Shown: positions 1 through 13,982 of the stretch, one piece after another | Position numbering within the stretch: the stretch's first letter is position 1 | How the letters are laid out: every line of letters begins with the position of its first letter | Source of the DNA: Atherinomorus stipes | Lineage: Eukaryota; Chordata; Actinopteri; Atheriniformes; Atherinidae | Length of the DNA stretch: 64,000 bases | NCBI GenBank assembly: GCA_023101725.1 | Contig: JALJCO010003102.1 | Coordinates: 124,001-188,000, forward strand | Direction of reading: 5' to 3' | Position numbers and translations under genes: made by a program | The notes under the pieces: generated by a model | What the model was told of the DNA's origin: nothing | Databases searched by the model: none | The model's input: the letters and a program-made list of their open reading frames with translations, nothing else

Positions 1-213
1 TTCGTGCAGTGGTAAGTTTGTTTGCAATTCTCTCTCCCCCTGTCTGTAATTTGTCTTTTCCCTTTGTTTTGGTGTGTTTGGGACGTTTCTGGGTGGAGAT
101 TTCTGTATATATCACTAGCCAATGACAGAGCTCAGGGCATGACGCTGTGTGGGAATAAGCTCATGATTGGAGAAAATGCCAGTCACTCAAACTATCAAAG
201 AAAAAGAGGAAAA

Positions 214-342
214 ATGGCAGATGCAGCGAAGAAAAGGAAGTACTCCGTGGTGAAAAGAGATTTAGATAGTACAGGTTGGGTTGATATTGGTCTGGCTTTC
301 ACCCGCTTCCGAGCTTTGAAGGAGAGGCTTGAAACTGAGTAG
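214..342 (+). pseudogene. Fragment of a transposon-associated reading frame
   Basis: A 42-codon frame begins MADAAKKRKYSVVKRD and continues WVDIGLAFTRFRALKERLE before a stop. The segment VDIGLAFTRFRALKE fits a pattern I know from many predicted teleost proteins linked to mobile elements, roughly VNIGxAFxRWRxLKxxxGxKTDAEVAxFLL. After the stop, the downstream bases (ctgaagagcgaggtggccat) look like a frameshifted continuation of the AEVA part. The frame could be opened further upstream to position 22, but those residues look like random hydrophobic translation, so I start at the ATG preceded by a purine-rich stretch. The ends of the parent element are not visible, and its left part lies before the window. 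Function unknown; the motif assignment is from memory and moderate. Confidence 0.45.
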
Positions 343-3300
343 GCTGAAGAGCGAGGTGGCCATCAGCCCGAGGGGAGGGCTTGAATAGTTTGAATAGTGT
401 TTACAAATAGAAATGGTGGGGGAACTCCAGGCTCTACCTTTCAGAACAAAAATGATTATTTAACCCATTTTCAGGCAGATTACAATTATTGTGTTTCCTT
501 TTCTTCTAATTATTGGACAACACTCAGTCAAGTAATTTATAAAAATTGCAAAAAACCCAATTTAAAATCAATATTTGTCTGATTTTACAGCCTAAGAAAA
601 ATTACAATATTATTATAAGTGTCCTGAGGACACAACATTGAAGTTCTTGCTTTTTACATCACCACTATTGCCAATACTGGGAGACTGGGACACATATCAA
701 AAAAAGCTTTTTAAACTTCTAGATTAAGTGGAAATGCTGTTACCGTATCAATTCCTCCCTTAGTTTCTTGTTAATAGAACAACTATAATGCAGTTTAAAT
801 GCCTTGCTGGTATAAAACGAGGATTATCATCCACATCTTCTTCCGTTCTCTTGTGGGATTTACACCTCTCATGAATTATAGATCTAACTAATTGCTTCAT
901 TTATTTCTTTTGTGCCTCAATAATCTATCATGTTTCTTTCTGATCATTATCATTGTAATAGGTATGTTTTTTTTTTTCCAAGGCTCTATGAAATTTCCCT
1001 GAACAATTAAGCTCCATGAGAATTGATAATCTTATTAGAAAAAGCCTGTTTCTGCAGCGCCTCATGTAACTTGTAGCAAAAGATATGGTGATTCAAAGAA
1101 CCAAGTAAAATCAAAATATTTAAATAAAGATCTGGTTTTAGGTTATGAATAGCCAGTTATTCCTGTGGGGTATTTAGCCATAATTTCATACTGTATATTT
1201 TTAAAAGATAGGAGAGAAAAAAAAAGCTCCCATTCTCATTAGTGCTTGATAGACTCTGCCAGCTTTAGGGAACAACATCATGAAGTGTAAATAATCAGTA
1301 TTGCTCTCAGGTGGCCATGCTGATGCCATAATTCCCCGTTTGTGAGCTTTGGTGAAGGTCACCAGGGAGCTGTCAAAATGCCCACGTTCCCATGAATGTG
1401 CAAACCACAGCTCGCAGGAATTAAAGTGGCTATCTAAATTAAGCCAACCTGGATCATTAATTTTCATTTTTGTTCACAGTCAGCTTTTATTTATCATTGG
1501 CCTATACAATTTAGAGCTTGTGGGAATGGACCACGTTTTCATAAGGCAGGGAGGACATAACTCTGACTCAGAATAGCAACGTTGTTAGTCTTTTAAATTC
1601 ACTCTGACAACTTAAACAGCGTTTGTGGATGACATCATCTTCCACCACTGAGACTAACCAGAAACAAGCAGAGATAATGACTGAAATTACATTATTCCGC
1701 AAAACGGTACAATACTTGACGGACCGATTGTGTGTAACGAACATTTAATTTGACGTGAGTGCAGTGGATCTTGTACTGATGTTTATCATATTTGTGCTTT
1801 GATGTTGCATATCACTGTCTCTGACTCACTAAAAAAGGGTTTTTTGGCATTGTTAGGAAGTAGAGCGCTCACAAACAGCTGCAGCCAGAGTCTACTGGTT
1901 TACTGCAGCTTTTTGATCAAGGCTACAATGGGCACCATTTTACATATAAATAGAAGATATCAGACTGCATCGCAGAGGGAGAGTATGTCAGAGGGGGACC
2001 CCATACACACTGTTTTCCTTAGTTGCTAAGATTAAATTCTGGCTTTCAGAATGGCCACTTCACCCACAGGAAATTAAAACTCAAAGCGCAATACAAAGTT
2101 ATCTGCTTAACAAAAGCAATGTAGTGCACCATTCAAAAACACCTTTGATATCCTTTTTCTCCTCCTTTCATGGATACACGAGTTCCAACTCAGTCTTAAG
2201 CATAAACAACCAGTAATCTAAACTACAGTCAAGTTTTAGGGAAAATTAAGGCAGAGCTTGTAAACCATGTTAGAATAATTAAACTGTGATGGGGAATATG
2301 TTAAGTACAAATGACTGCATGATGTACAGTGAGTGTATTACAATTGGATGTGAATGCACTGTGTCTATACCAAAGCCTATCAAACAATTGATCAATAAAT
2401 GATCATGACAAGATCAGAAACAAGTGCCAGGGGAAGCAGTGTTATGCTTAATTATGTACAGTACGATACTGTATGCTGACCTAGTTTTTCCACCACCGAG
2501 GGATCATGGTGCTAAACTATTTAAATCCTATCCCTTTTAAAAACTTACGATCAAACTTTACTGTACTTTATCCAACAATCCAGCTACATCAGATTTATGA
2601 TATTCTTTTTATGTCTGTATTATGATTTCTCCCATTTTAATCTATTTTATACTTTTCAAAAGTCTACTTACTAGTCTCACTCACATGGTGTCAGACAGCT
2701 TTGCGTCACCCATAAAGATTGACAACTCTTAGCATCTCTTGTCTTTATGACGGGGTATTGTTGTAAAATGTCTATTTTATGTTGACATTCATTATCTTTG
2801 CTCATTCGGTGTAATATAAACATGTTTAGTTAAGCCAAACCAAAGCAAACAGGAAGTGAACTTAAACCTGGAAATGAGGCAAGAAGAAAAGCAATTGCTC
2901 AAGAATGGTTTCAAATTGAGATTTTATGAATCAAAGTCCGGCAACAAAATCCTCCACCCATCCCTCTGACCTGCTTATGCGGAGTAAAGAAATGTGGTCT
3001 CGCTCTATGCTGACTACACAGGCACCTTATTTGTATCTCTGAATACCAGTTTCTTCAACATCTTAGCAGTATTTAACCCTCTGGGATGAAAAAGGCTTGT
3101 AAGGTGAGCAAAGGGTTGCTCATTGCTATATTTCTTGCAGTTCAATAAATTTATTTATACGGCATTGTCCGTGATTGTCAGTATCATGGTTGTAAAGAAA
3201 CAGTGCGTGTAACATTTAATTGTAGGGTAGATGCATTTGCTGTTAAAGCATAATTTAGAAGCTGTGTCAGTGACTAGAATAGGCCTGTAGATAAGAGCTG

Positions 3301-6300
3301 AGGATGGCTTGCACATCATTAAGTGTGAAATATAACAACTCGCCCCTGAGCTGGCTACTGTTCCCCTGGAGAGACGACAGCTAGATGGAGCTTTGTACAA
3401 TTATGGCTGAGGGAAGCAAAGACCCACCTTGCTCACATTGCCTCATTTTAAAGCTGCTCTGATGAGGAGTACACAACAAAGGAGCAGAAGCCTGTAAATT
3501 CTGTTTGTCCTCTGGTCCTAAAGCTGATGGAGGTCTGATTGGGTTTTTGCTTTTCCCAACAACATTAAAGAGCATAGCAGCTACAGTTTTTCTGAAAAAG
3601 CAGAAAACTCCGTATTTTTTAATCAGCGTGAGTGCACACACGAGCAGCGTTTTGCACACGCTATGCGCCTGCAAGTGTGACCCAAAGTGTATTTTTAAGC
3701 TCCGAGTCTATTTAACGTGAGTAACTTCAGGGATTGTGTGTTGGACTCGGAGGGCTTAAAAAACATGGGTGACCTATAAATCATCTAAATCTGAGCGCAT
3801 CCTGCGTAAATACTGACAACACTGCTTCTCCGCTAACACGTTGTTCACACTATGCCTCCATTTTAAATGTAGTGTAAAGCAGTCCTTCCACAGGTAAGCA
3901 GTACATATACCCAAAGTGTACCATGAGGCAAATTAGCAGTGAAATTATTTCCAAGTGCTCCCTTGAAGGAGATAGAGAAAATATCATATTACCTATAAAG
4001 ATGCAGGCTTAGAAATCTGAAGTGTACTCTCTAAAAGGCAGGATGTTTTGCTCCTCTGACTCATCTTTTCTTTTTATATTCCGGTTTGTGTGTGGGGCCT
4101 TGCTGCTCTGTAACCGCCCGCTTGTGTTAGAGGTACAGTGTGTTTGGCTCAAAATGTTGGCAAGCCTGCATCATTGTCATTTCATCAGCTTTTAAATATA
4201 ATCCAATTCTACCTCAGAGAGTCATTTCATTACACGTTCGGAACAGCAGTGTAATTAGCAGCAGTATGAAACAGCAGCAACGGCAACAGAGCCAAAGATC
4301 AGTTTTTGTTCTCTGTACGAATGCAGCTTCAGTCTTTTCTGACATGATACATGCAGCATACGGTACCGTACATGCATGTACAATTTGTTTTACAGCACAC
4401 ACTTATAATCTGAGAAAAAGAATATAGAAATGTTACATAGAATAAACTGAAAGTTGTATTTGTTGACATTGGTACTTTACAATCTTTCTAATATCCCTCC
4501 TACTTCAACCCTAAGGATCCAGAGATGAGTTTTTTTCTTTAAAAAAAAAGTCTTCTAACACTGTGGTTTTTCAGACTGCTGACAAGCTGTTCTCTGGCTA
4601 TTAAATCCATTCCTCACTGTCAGTGGAGCTGGAGTAGCTTAGACCTGACTGAGTAGATGCTGGCACTCCTGCTGCTCAGGGACCTACATATATATACTCT
4701 ACACCGAGGGCCATGGAGTCCATACTGTGCATCGTGCCACAACTAATCTACAGCAGGAATGCTGTGGAGCTAAGGTTGTTGAGAACCATAAAACTAAATG
4801 TCCTGACCTACTGTCATTGACATTACACTTAAGGGGTTTACAAGATGTGGCCCAAGATAGTGGCCATTTGTGGAACAAAACATTTGTACGGTCAGTGAGA
4901 TTTCCTATTTCCCAGTGATGGTATGACATGATCTTCTGGAGGTCAGTGAAAACCCCATGAGAGGTCTGTTAATGTGCAAGCAGAGTGTCTTTGCTTTGTT
5001 AATATGGTTTTATTGGCCCAAAATAAATGCAAACACATGGGCACTTGGATAATACCTAATAGTTAGTGGAGTAAAGTCATGAAACTCAAGGATGTATCTG
5101 ACAGAGACCTCTACACACCCCATATTCTTGATCACAACTTAGCTTTGCTATGCTTTTTGCTGTAATTGGGACCAAATATTCTATTTAAAAACACTTGACA
5201 CTAAGAACTGTTTGGAAAACTCACAAATGAAATAAGAAATTGGACCAATATCTTGCAGATTTTGATAGAATTGCACTCTTTTTGACACAAAAAAGATATT
5301 TGTAGTCTGCTTTACTGCATAGGCTTCATTTTTCTAACCAGAAAGCAATTTGAAACCCCATTCATGGATGACTCATTTGACAATTGAAACCTAGAAACAT
5401 AGAAACACATACACTAGCATGAAGCTGGAGAGGTGATTTCTCTTGTAATTGGGATCTTTTAAATCTCACAAGAGGTTTCTCTTTCATGGAGCAACCACAG
5501 AAAGTCACCGAGGTGCAGGGACAGCATGTACATGGAGAGAGGCTGAAATCACCAGTGGATTCAACCCTGCAACCTCTGCAGTGCGTGACAGTGGAACAAG
5601 TAACTGCTCAACTTTGCTGCCTTTATCTTTGTGCAATCCCCCTTTAATGCTGTCATTTCCACAACTGCCTCTCAGAATAGTGATATAAAAACCACTTTAT
5701 GCTGTTAAGCATAGTTTCGATCCAAGTAATGTATTATCCCTAGAAAGGAAATGGTGAGCAGGAGCACACATAGGCCACCCAGAATAAATAAATACATATT
5801 TATTCCAAGCCCGGAGACATATTAACACAAAAACCCCACGTAAACCAACTCAGTCAGAGATTGATAAGAGGACAAGAGAGCTGACAAAGGATTTCTCGTA
5901 TTAAAATGATTGTTATGAACTTTATCTTGAGTCTTATTTGAGAAACAAATGGCCCTGTCATCAACAACACACCATCTATAATTCTTTGTCCTTTTTTTTC
6001 CATAAACAGTTATTCTGCTTATGCCGGCCTTGGTGCCAGAAGATAAATAAGGGGAATTAATTTGTGTCAGGATGACAGGAAAGCGCTGCTCTGTTTGGCA
6101 GGAAAAACAGAGCAGAGAGTGTTATTAATGACTCGACGTGAGGACTGCAAGGACCACAGTCGCTCCAAAGGAGGTCAGAGAGAGAGGGGGAGAGAGAGAA
6201 AGAGAGAGAGAGAGGCGAGCCAGGGCAACAGGGACGACAGAAGCAGGGTGCTTTTACAAGAATAAAGGGAATTTTCTGTAAAGTGGCAGATGAACATAAG

Positions 6301-7215
6301 AAACTAGTCTCAGGATGTTAGAACACCCACCACCCCTCACTGCTACCTGTCCCAGTTTTTAATGTCAGCAGCCTTGCTCTGACCCTTGTGATGTGAGGGT
6401 GTAATGTAAATAATAGGCTCCTTACTGCTGACTTTGGAGGTGTGTGTTGTGTGCAAGCAGCAGTCTGGTCAACAGAGCTGTAACTTGACCACCAAAAGAG
6501 AAATCACAGCTGCTTCTGTCGTGCTGTTTTTTATTACTTGGCTTTGGAATAAAAAGAAACTTTGTTGAAACAAGTTATGATAGTTGAATATCAGCCTGTA
6601 CTCATGTCAATAGATATATTAATTAGTAGTTATACAATATTACTGCTCTTTATATTGATCATTATGTGCGAACAATTCAGTAAATTTTTTTAACATTAAA
6701 GTGTTGAGATTATGGGATCATCTTTCCCATATTTAGCATGGATTTGGATGTTCTATTTTATCATTTGGTAGGCTGGTCTACTTTAAAACAACTATGATGT
6801 CATATATTTCTGCAAGCCAATTAATGTTAAGCAACAAGTCAGGGAACAACTAAAACATGCTACAGATTTCTGAGCCTAAACCAATTCTGTATGTTACATC
6901 CATTTTACGTAGGACCTGTAAATTACCCAAAAATAAAAAAAAATAGACATGTAAAAATGAGGGGAAACATAAAAATGTAAGGAATCCAAACCATTTACAG
7001 AAGGAATGTAATGAACACACAGTAAAAGGTGCTCTTTGAAAACGTAATTACCTCTCTATGTTGAAAGCCAAAACACAGACTCACTGAACATCTGAGAACT
7101 TAGATTTTTCATCTTATTATTACCATTTTTTTATAGATGTCTGATCAAATCTGACCCAAATCATAATTTCAAATTATTCTAAGTTTTTGAGTAGTTTGTC
7201 AAGTCCGTACATATC
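343..7215. other. Non-coding, mostly unique sequence
   Basis: No reading frame here resembles a protein I recognise, and no paired terminal repeats were found. The sequence is AT-rich with short A and T runs. The one clear simple repeat is an AG-rich tract at about 6177-6215. The short open frames (for example at 5449-5688) show no domain, start context or splice pattern. Confidence 0.6.
6177..6215. repeat. (AG)n simple repeat
   Basis: An imperfect purine tract dominated by GA dinucleotides, interrupted by GGGG and AA. It makes one forward frame rich in Arg and Glu, which should not be taken as coding. Confidence 0.85.
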
Positions 7216-7638
7216 TTAAAGGTTGAATACGGACAGAACAGCGACATCACGTGTGTCTAGGTTGTAGTTGCAACGGCAGAAAAACAACTCCATTCGCTGG
7301 GATGCCAGGCTCGCTGCCGATACGCAAGTGACCAACAGTCTGCAGCATGTCCAACAAGTAACGCAGAGGAGTTTATAACTGACAGCTAACGTTAGCCATG
7401 TTAGCAAACAAGCTAGCTTACCAATCCAGGAGGAAAGTCGCCATTTACGTGTTTTGACTCCGTGGAAAACGTTTATGTGGGTCCATTTAGTGAAGTCTTC
7501 ACCTAGATTTACTCCAGGTTTTGCTCTTCTCAGGTCACTCCTCCTCAGAAACAGATAACAATATCTCCAGGGCTCTGAAGCAGCTGCTTCACTCGTCGTC
7601 TCCACGGTTTTCCGCTGTACCAGCCTGACTATGACCAA
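7216..7638 (-). pseudogene. Open frame inside the TTAA element, with a VNLGxxFxxW motif
   Basis: A 140-codon frame lying wholly within the element. Residues 43-63 start VNLGEDFTKW and end FHGVKT. The spacing of V-N-(I/L)-G, F, W and G-x-K-T matches position for position the pattern VNIGxAFxRWRxLKxxxGxKT known from fish element-associated proteins, and also the frame at 214-342. After the motif the protein turns into Leu/Cys-rich sequence (residues 73-110) that looks like decayed or out-of-frame sequence. Its 3' end runs into the element's terminal repeat. Probably a remnant of a captured or ancestral coding exon rather than a working gene. Confidence 0.4.
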
Positions 7639-7881
7639 AATATTGTTTCCACACAGAGATCGTATTTGGCAACCTGCAACGGCGGCGTGTATTGGCTTAT
7701 AGACGTAAATAAAATGCCATCATCGAACCCGTAAAAATTTATTTTATAATTATTTTTAGGCTAAATATAATTTTTCTGGGAAATGTATTTTCATTCTGTA
7801 CACCCCCAAATGACCTGTGGAGGTATTAATTTTTTTTTTAGATATAGCTTTTAATAAAAATGTTCCATATTCAACCTTTAA
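7216..7881. mobile_element. TTAA-flanked non-autonomous DNA element
   Basis: The left end reads TTAA then AGGTTGAATACGGAC. The right end, reverse-complemented, reads TTAA then AGGTTGAATATGGAAC. A TTAA target duplication with inverted ends is the signature of piggyBac-type insertion, although the terminal bases are not the classical CCC. The body is more CpG-rich than the flanks and has clustered GCTAAC/GTTAGC words near 7383-7420. It carries an open minus-strand frame (7216-7638), described separately. No transposase was recognised, so it would need enzyme supplied in trans. Confidence 0.75.
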
Positions 7882-10800
7882 GAGCTAAAGTTGGTCTTTT
7901 TTTTTTTCTTTATTATTCATTTTAACTACTTTCTTTTTAGTCTTGTGGTTTTTTTAATGAATTTACGTAACTGGTCTTAAAATAAACTCCAAGACTTAAA
8001 ATCAGCTTATTCTGTGTTGATCCATGGCTCTGTGGTACTATAGAACCTCTGCAGAGCTCAAACTCTAAAACCTCCCAAGACCTGGCAATTCATTTTTGTC
8101 CTCTGTGGATGACATGAATCTCAGACCTCTAAGTAAAGCATTATTTATTGTATTTATCTGAATACTACTGTCCTTTTGATACTCCAGTTTTGGAAAATGG
8201 CAGGAATTTCATTTTCTGTTTTACAACAACCGGAAAATAAATTAACAATTTTTGACAGATATCATTTTCCTGTTGGTACAAATCAAAATGTGTCTTACTT
8301 ATGAAAGCTCTTACATGGAATTTGTAAGATTTTGTAAAAGGTACAGTAGTTTTAACCCTTTCAAAATGTTTTTTATATAATGTCCATTGTAGTAAACCTC
8401 AGCACTTGCTTCTTGTTTCTGTGAGGGGAGCTAAAGGCTTTTACAAAAAATTGTGGAGGAATTTAATCAGTTTATTTTATTGAATGCTTGTTTATAACTA
8501 AATTTCACATATTGTTGGACCTGACAAAGGGAAAGAGGGATAAAGACAAGAAAGGAGTGAACATTAACTAAAAGGAGAGAGTAAAGAAGAAAGAAAACAC
8601 AAAGAAAAGCCAACTGCTGCACAAAAATGAATATTCACCATCATAATAATAAGCCATTCCAATCGGTATCAAGCAAGACTAAATTCCCACAAGGGACATT
8701 AGTTAAAAAGTAAATAAATAATACTTCTGAAAAAAAAATTGCAACCTGTTTCTTTGAACCTCAGTGATTTATCACAAAAATATCAGAGAAACAAAACTTT
8801 TTCACCTTGGTCAGGAAAAGGCAACTTTATTTTCCTTCTTCTCTTTTTATGAGTTAAAATTCACTCATTAGTACTTTCTTAAAATAAAATAAAGTGCAGA
8901 TAAACATGATGGATAAACATTGACCAGTCAATGACAACAACTCTGAACCTTTATACAGTAATATTCACTTTATAGCCGTGATTCTACAAGGCTGAAACTT
9001 CCCTGACGTGTGCACATAAGCATTTACTATTTCATGTAAAAAAATACTAATATCTCCACTCGTTTTGTTTCTTTACCACCCATTGCTTTTATTTAACAAA
9101 TCCACATGGGCTTACATTTTCCTGTGTAGCCGTACATGCTTGGAATAGTGGCGGAACTGTTTGCTAATTATTAACTCTGGGGTTTGTTTCACAGCTTGCT
9201 TCAAAAAATACAGTGAATTAACTGAAAGATTTTATAGCCATGAAATATCGCCGAGCAACACTGGAGCAAAGGAATTAGCTTTTATTCTCCAAACAGCATA
9301 ATCTTGTCATGTACTTTCATATCATGCCTCATGTTTTACTTGTTGTGGAGAAGCTGTGTTTGCTGGGGATTGTTGTGAATCCTTTCGTTGAAAATCTAAA
9401 GTCTTTGGATGCAGTTTTGGTGAGGGTCAGTCTTTGCTAAGCCTCTTTACAACCATAACATGCAAAATATAAAGAAGCGTGACTCCTTTTCAGTATTAGA
9501 ACAATTCAAGTTTAATATTTCCTTCTTTTACTTTTTGACTGATTTATATTTTATCTTCACCTCCACCTATGGTTTGTGTCATCTTCTTTGTGTATTTTCC
9601 TCCAAACTTCAGCGTTAGATTAAATGTTAAATGTAGGTGTCATCTTAACAGTCAGATGCTAGAAAAACTCAGTTTGATATTTCAAGTCTTTATTCCACAA
9701 TAATTGTCTCTGCATGGACAGCATTACACTCTTAAATATGGTATCAGTGTGTCATTAAGGGACCTGCTTCTCTGCTGATGGTCACGCAAGGCTGTCTGAG
9801 CATGTTCTCAGCAAGTTCTCACCAGCACTTCATTCTCATGAATTTATTTATACTTATGAATAAAGTAGTGTTTTGTGACTCATTTGTGTGGTAAAGTAGG
9901 CAAATTTGCACATCATTTACAGAGAAAACGACGGGCACTTACTGTTTTATTCAGATCAGACTTTAAACAGATCTAAAAATGGAAACCGGCATCTCACGCT
10001 AATCTATTTACATGCGCCATCGTCAGTCTATATATGAACCTGTGACTCATGAATCATCGCTCATCTTCAACAACAGTGATTGATCTTTTGTATTATCGAC
10101 ACTCAGGTTACATGTATATTTTGTTTCAAAGCTAACACCACAGTGTCGCCCCTGGGTCAGCTGCTATAATCAGGCGTGCGTCCCAGTCTAAATAAGAGAC
10201 ACTGAAACATCAGCTCTGCTAAACCAAAACAACTGTAAAATTTGTGTTTACGTTTGGTAAGAAGCGAGGCACATGGAAGCCTGGAAAGTCTGTTTTTGCA
10301 CAAATCTTGCATACCCTGCAGCCACGCAGACGTCAGTGCTGACCCAGGCCAAGGAGTGAATGTGAGTGTGAGTCTGCAAACATCTGTGAAGAACAGGATG
10401 ATGCAAATGTTAAATTTATTCACATGGCTCTTTTTGCAAAGAAGTAAACATCCAGCTGGAGGTTCCGAGTTCAAAGGTTCAGCATTAAATACACAAAAAG
10501 CTGCATGTGAATGAAGCTTTTGAAAGGATCCTTAGTTCTCCCACAACTTTCCCTCATATCCATCTTCTGCTATCCAAGAATAAGCTGTAAAGAAGAGACA
10601 GAGTAAAGGTGATGCATACTCTGTGTGACATCAGAAAGAAGCTACCTCTTCTGGATCTTTTAAGAAATCCGGTTCATGTTTTTTTTTTTCTCCTCTCTGT
10701 TATTTTAATCTCATTTCTCCTTTTCTGTGTAAAAACAAAATATTTTATTTATATTTCCATATCAAAGTAAAAGAAACAAATTGATTTTGGCGGCTTTCTT

Positions 10801-13800
10801 TTCATTTATTTAAAGAAATTCTTCATATATGTAATTGTCCATAGTTCTCTGTTCACAAAATAGTGGTGTCAAAATAAACACACATAACTGAAAGTTACTC
10901 TTGGACTAGATTTACTAATCAGGACAATTTTCTAAATTCTAGCAGAAACAGTCAAGATAAATGTAGACATGCAAGCGAGCATGGTGATAATCAGGAGCCA
11001 GCACAGTGGCAGCATGTATCCCCTTTCTGGTTAATAAGAGTATAAAACTGATATTTCTAAAGTATGTAATAGGATGACTTTGACAACATGAAAATTTGTC
11101 CAATTAAGGATCCGAACCATTTGATCGTATATCTTTCTTCTCCTTTAAGGACATTATGGCATGAAATATGGAAGATGGCGGCATTGCTACAGATTCTCCA
11201 TTACTTTTAATCAGAGATTTCATGCTATTTCAGATTTCCTTCTGTCTCTTCAGTAGAATATACCGCTTGTTCTGGTAATGTCTTTTTGTGGTATACAGAA
11301 CAATTTCAATAAACTAAGAATATTTTTCTTACACTCTTTCCTACCACAGTTGTAGAAAAACACCTGTGAATCCTACATGTAGTAACTATCACAGCTTCAG
11401 AGAGCAAAGATATCATCCTTGCTGTTTTGTTTCGTTTTACATTTAAAAAAGTGCAGTACATGCCAATAATGCATCCTTAATGAACACCAGTAGCAACTTT
11501 TTAAAACCAAAACAGCTATTTTTTATTTTTTATTTTTTTGCAAAGCAATGGTAAATCTTGACTCTAATGTGCAGGGAAACAACAGAAAAGGAAAGAAAAC
11601 TAAAAAAGAAACAAAAGAAAAAGACTGTACGTTTATAATTCATTGTAAAATTTAAGGTGAAATTTAATTTTAGGTGAAATTAATATCAACCCTGGTATTA
11701 AAAAGTTTCCTTTTTATTTCATGTAACTTTTTTGTCATTTTATTATCTATTCATTTTTGGTTCTGCTGTACTCCATATCAAGTGCTCCACACGTATAACA
11801 GTACTTTTCTAATTGTGTGTGGCAGTGTGAGATCTTTTTGCAGCATAAGTGTATCCACTTCACACTTGTCTGTCTGTCTGTCTGTCTGTGGATGCTTAAC
11901 GATGGCATCTCTGCAGAATCTTCATCTTTTACACCCACATGGATAAAAAAGAGGCGTCCTCCAAACCTGTGCACATCCTCACACATCTACTCAGGTGTGC
12001 TTTAAAAATATGTATTGAGATTTTGTTCACCCTTTAAAAGATGTGCAGATTTTTCTGGCAACATAAAAGAGAGGCGCATTACCCTAATATGGAATAAATT
12101 CGTCAGAATTAATAACCTGTAGCAGTTGTGTGCAAAGATGACTGCTCTCGCTCTCAATAGCAAATCTTTATATTAAATGTGTGGAGGGGACAAGCTCCTT
12201 GTGTTTATTTGTGTGTGTGGGTGTGCGTAAAATGATCTGACAAGACACTCAGTTTACGTACCCAAGATTGCAGGGGTCTTGACAAACATGTGATTATTCC
12301 TCAGTAATTAGCTTGTTGGCATCCCTGTGGTAAAAACAAGGGTGATAATTATGAGGATGAGGTCTTGGGACTGCTGTCTGCTTCTGTTCGAAAGACACAA
12401 CTCACCAGGGGATATGACAATGAGATGAGAACAGGAGGGCAGGAGGAGGAGGGGTGGCATTTGTTGACTGTGTCCATGCTGTCATAAAAGACAAAAGAGT
12501 CTTTTAATTGCCATCCAAAGAGACTAAATGAGATGCGGATGCAGTCATGTGGAACTGAGTGTACAGCAGAAAGCACCTTTTTGAAGCGACTAAAAACATC
12601 TTTATAGCTTCTACCTGAATCTTGTTGCAGATAGATAAACTTCAGTAAATGCATTTAAACTTTCATAAAACATCATGTTAAAATTTACAGTAAAACAATT
12701 CAAGCTATTTTGTTTTTGCATTAACCTGTAATGGCACATATTTTCTTGCGTATACGGCACGCTGAACTCTAAGCTCACTGCAGAACGTGTGGGGCATGGA
12801 TGTTCTATCAAAGTCAGAGGGCAGGAGGGTCATCAGGGGCAGATGAAAATCTATCACAGGCTTGACTAGTGCTGGTTGGACCACTAGTCCACCTCTGGAC
12901 CCGCACTGCCCCATTTGCAGTTGCTTGGCAACTGCTTGCTGTAATTAGTCCTGAGATGTAGCACCTCACGTCAAATACCCAGTCCTCACTGCTAGGTCAG
13001 ACTGCAGAAGAAGCAGAAACGCCTACACAGGCTCCAACTGCTTAAGTGAATTCATATTAGAACACTAAGCACACAGTCAGCATGTGAACACAGGAAATGG
13101 GTCCCCGAAACGGCTGTAAAACTGCTGTTCTTGAACTAGCTAGCAGTAAAACTCAGTAACTTACATTGATTTTTATCATTTTTCACAAAGATTCCCAAAT
13201 CATCTGCGAAATATTAGTAGGCTAGCAGATCTCCCAGCACTTGTGCAGCATACCTCATAAATATAGTCTTAGCTTATATTTGTGGTTTTTACTATTAGAT
13301 GGTAAGACAAGTAAACAGATACTTATGTATTGTAGCTGTATGTGCTGATTTTTTATAGCATTACAGTTCTCATGAAGTTATTGTTAAAGTTGTTATGATG
13401 AAATATTGCTTAAACCATTAAATGTGACAAATGAGGTACTGAGGAAGCTTAAGGCCACTTTTGCCAAACTGGAAGCGAATGACCAACGCGGCAGCAGCTG
13501 AGAAGGCAAATGGGAACTTAAATAAGACAAATTGCCATTTCTATATTGTGGTAAGATTGCATTTACTGATGGAGGAAGAGAGGAACCGCTCAGTCTCCAG
13601 AGAGTATAAATAAATCATGCTGCGTCTACATGGGACTGATGGAAGTCCTTTGTGCAGGACGTGGGGATTGATGAGAAGAACGAAGGGAAGAGAGACAACA
13701 GAGATTAGATGAATGAAACAAGTGTTGCTCTTCCATTGATGGAGCTCCTCTAAACATCAGTATGTTCTGCAGATGGTTTAGTTTCCTACAGAAAATATAT

Positions 13801-13982
13801 TATGATAGAAATTAGTATCGGAGTATATTAAGTTGAAACTAAGATGCAGTTGCTGCTTGGACATTCATTTGAAATTCAGCTTCACCTTCAGGGCTTATTA
13901 TTTCTGAGATGCTCAGTGATGTGTAACCACTGCAGCTTCTAAACTGTCCAGCTCAAATTAACTCTCTAAAAGAAGAAATCAA
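7882..13982. other. Non-coding, mostly unique sequence
   Basis: No recognisable protein and no paired element ends. It holds a (TGTC)n tract at 11867-11889, several T-rich runs, and a GAAGATGGCGGC word at 11171-11182 resembling a YY1 site. The 10157-10514 frames on both strands overlap each other and show no domain. Confidence 0.6.
11867..11889. repeat. (TGTC)n microsatellite
   Basis: About five and a half uninterrupted copies of the tetranucleotide. It produces a low-complexity Cys/Leu/Ser frame on the + strand that is not coding. Confidence 0.9.

Noticed and set aside
22..213. Upstream half of the 106-codon frame as coding
   Set aside because: Its residues are hydrophobic and low in information, with no motif; the recognisable part starts at the ATG at 214.
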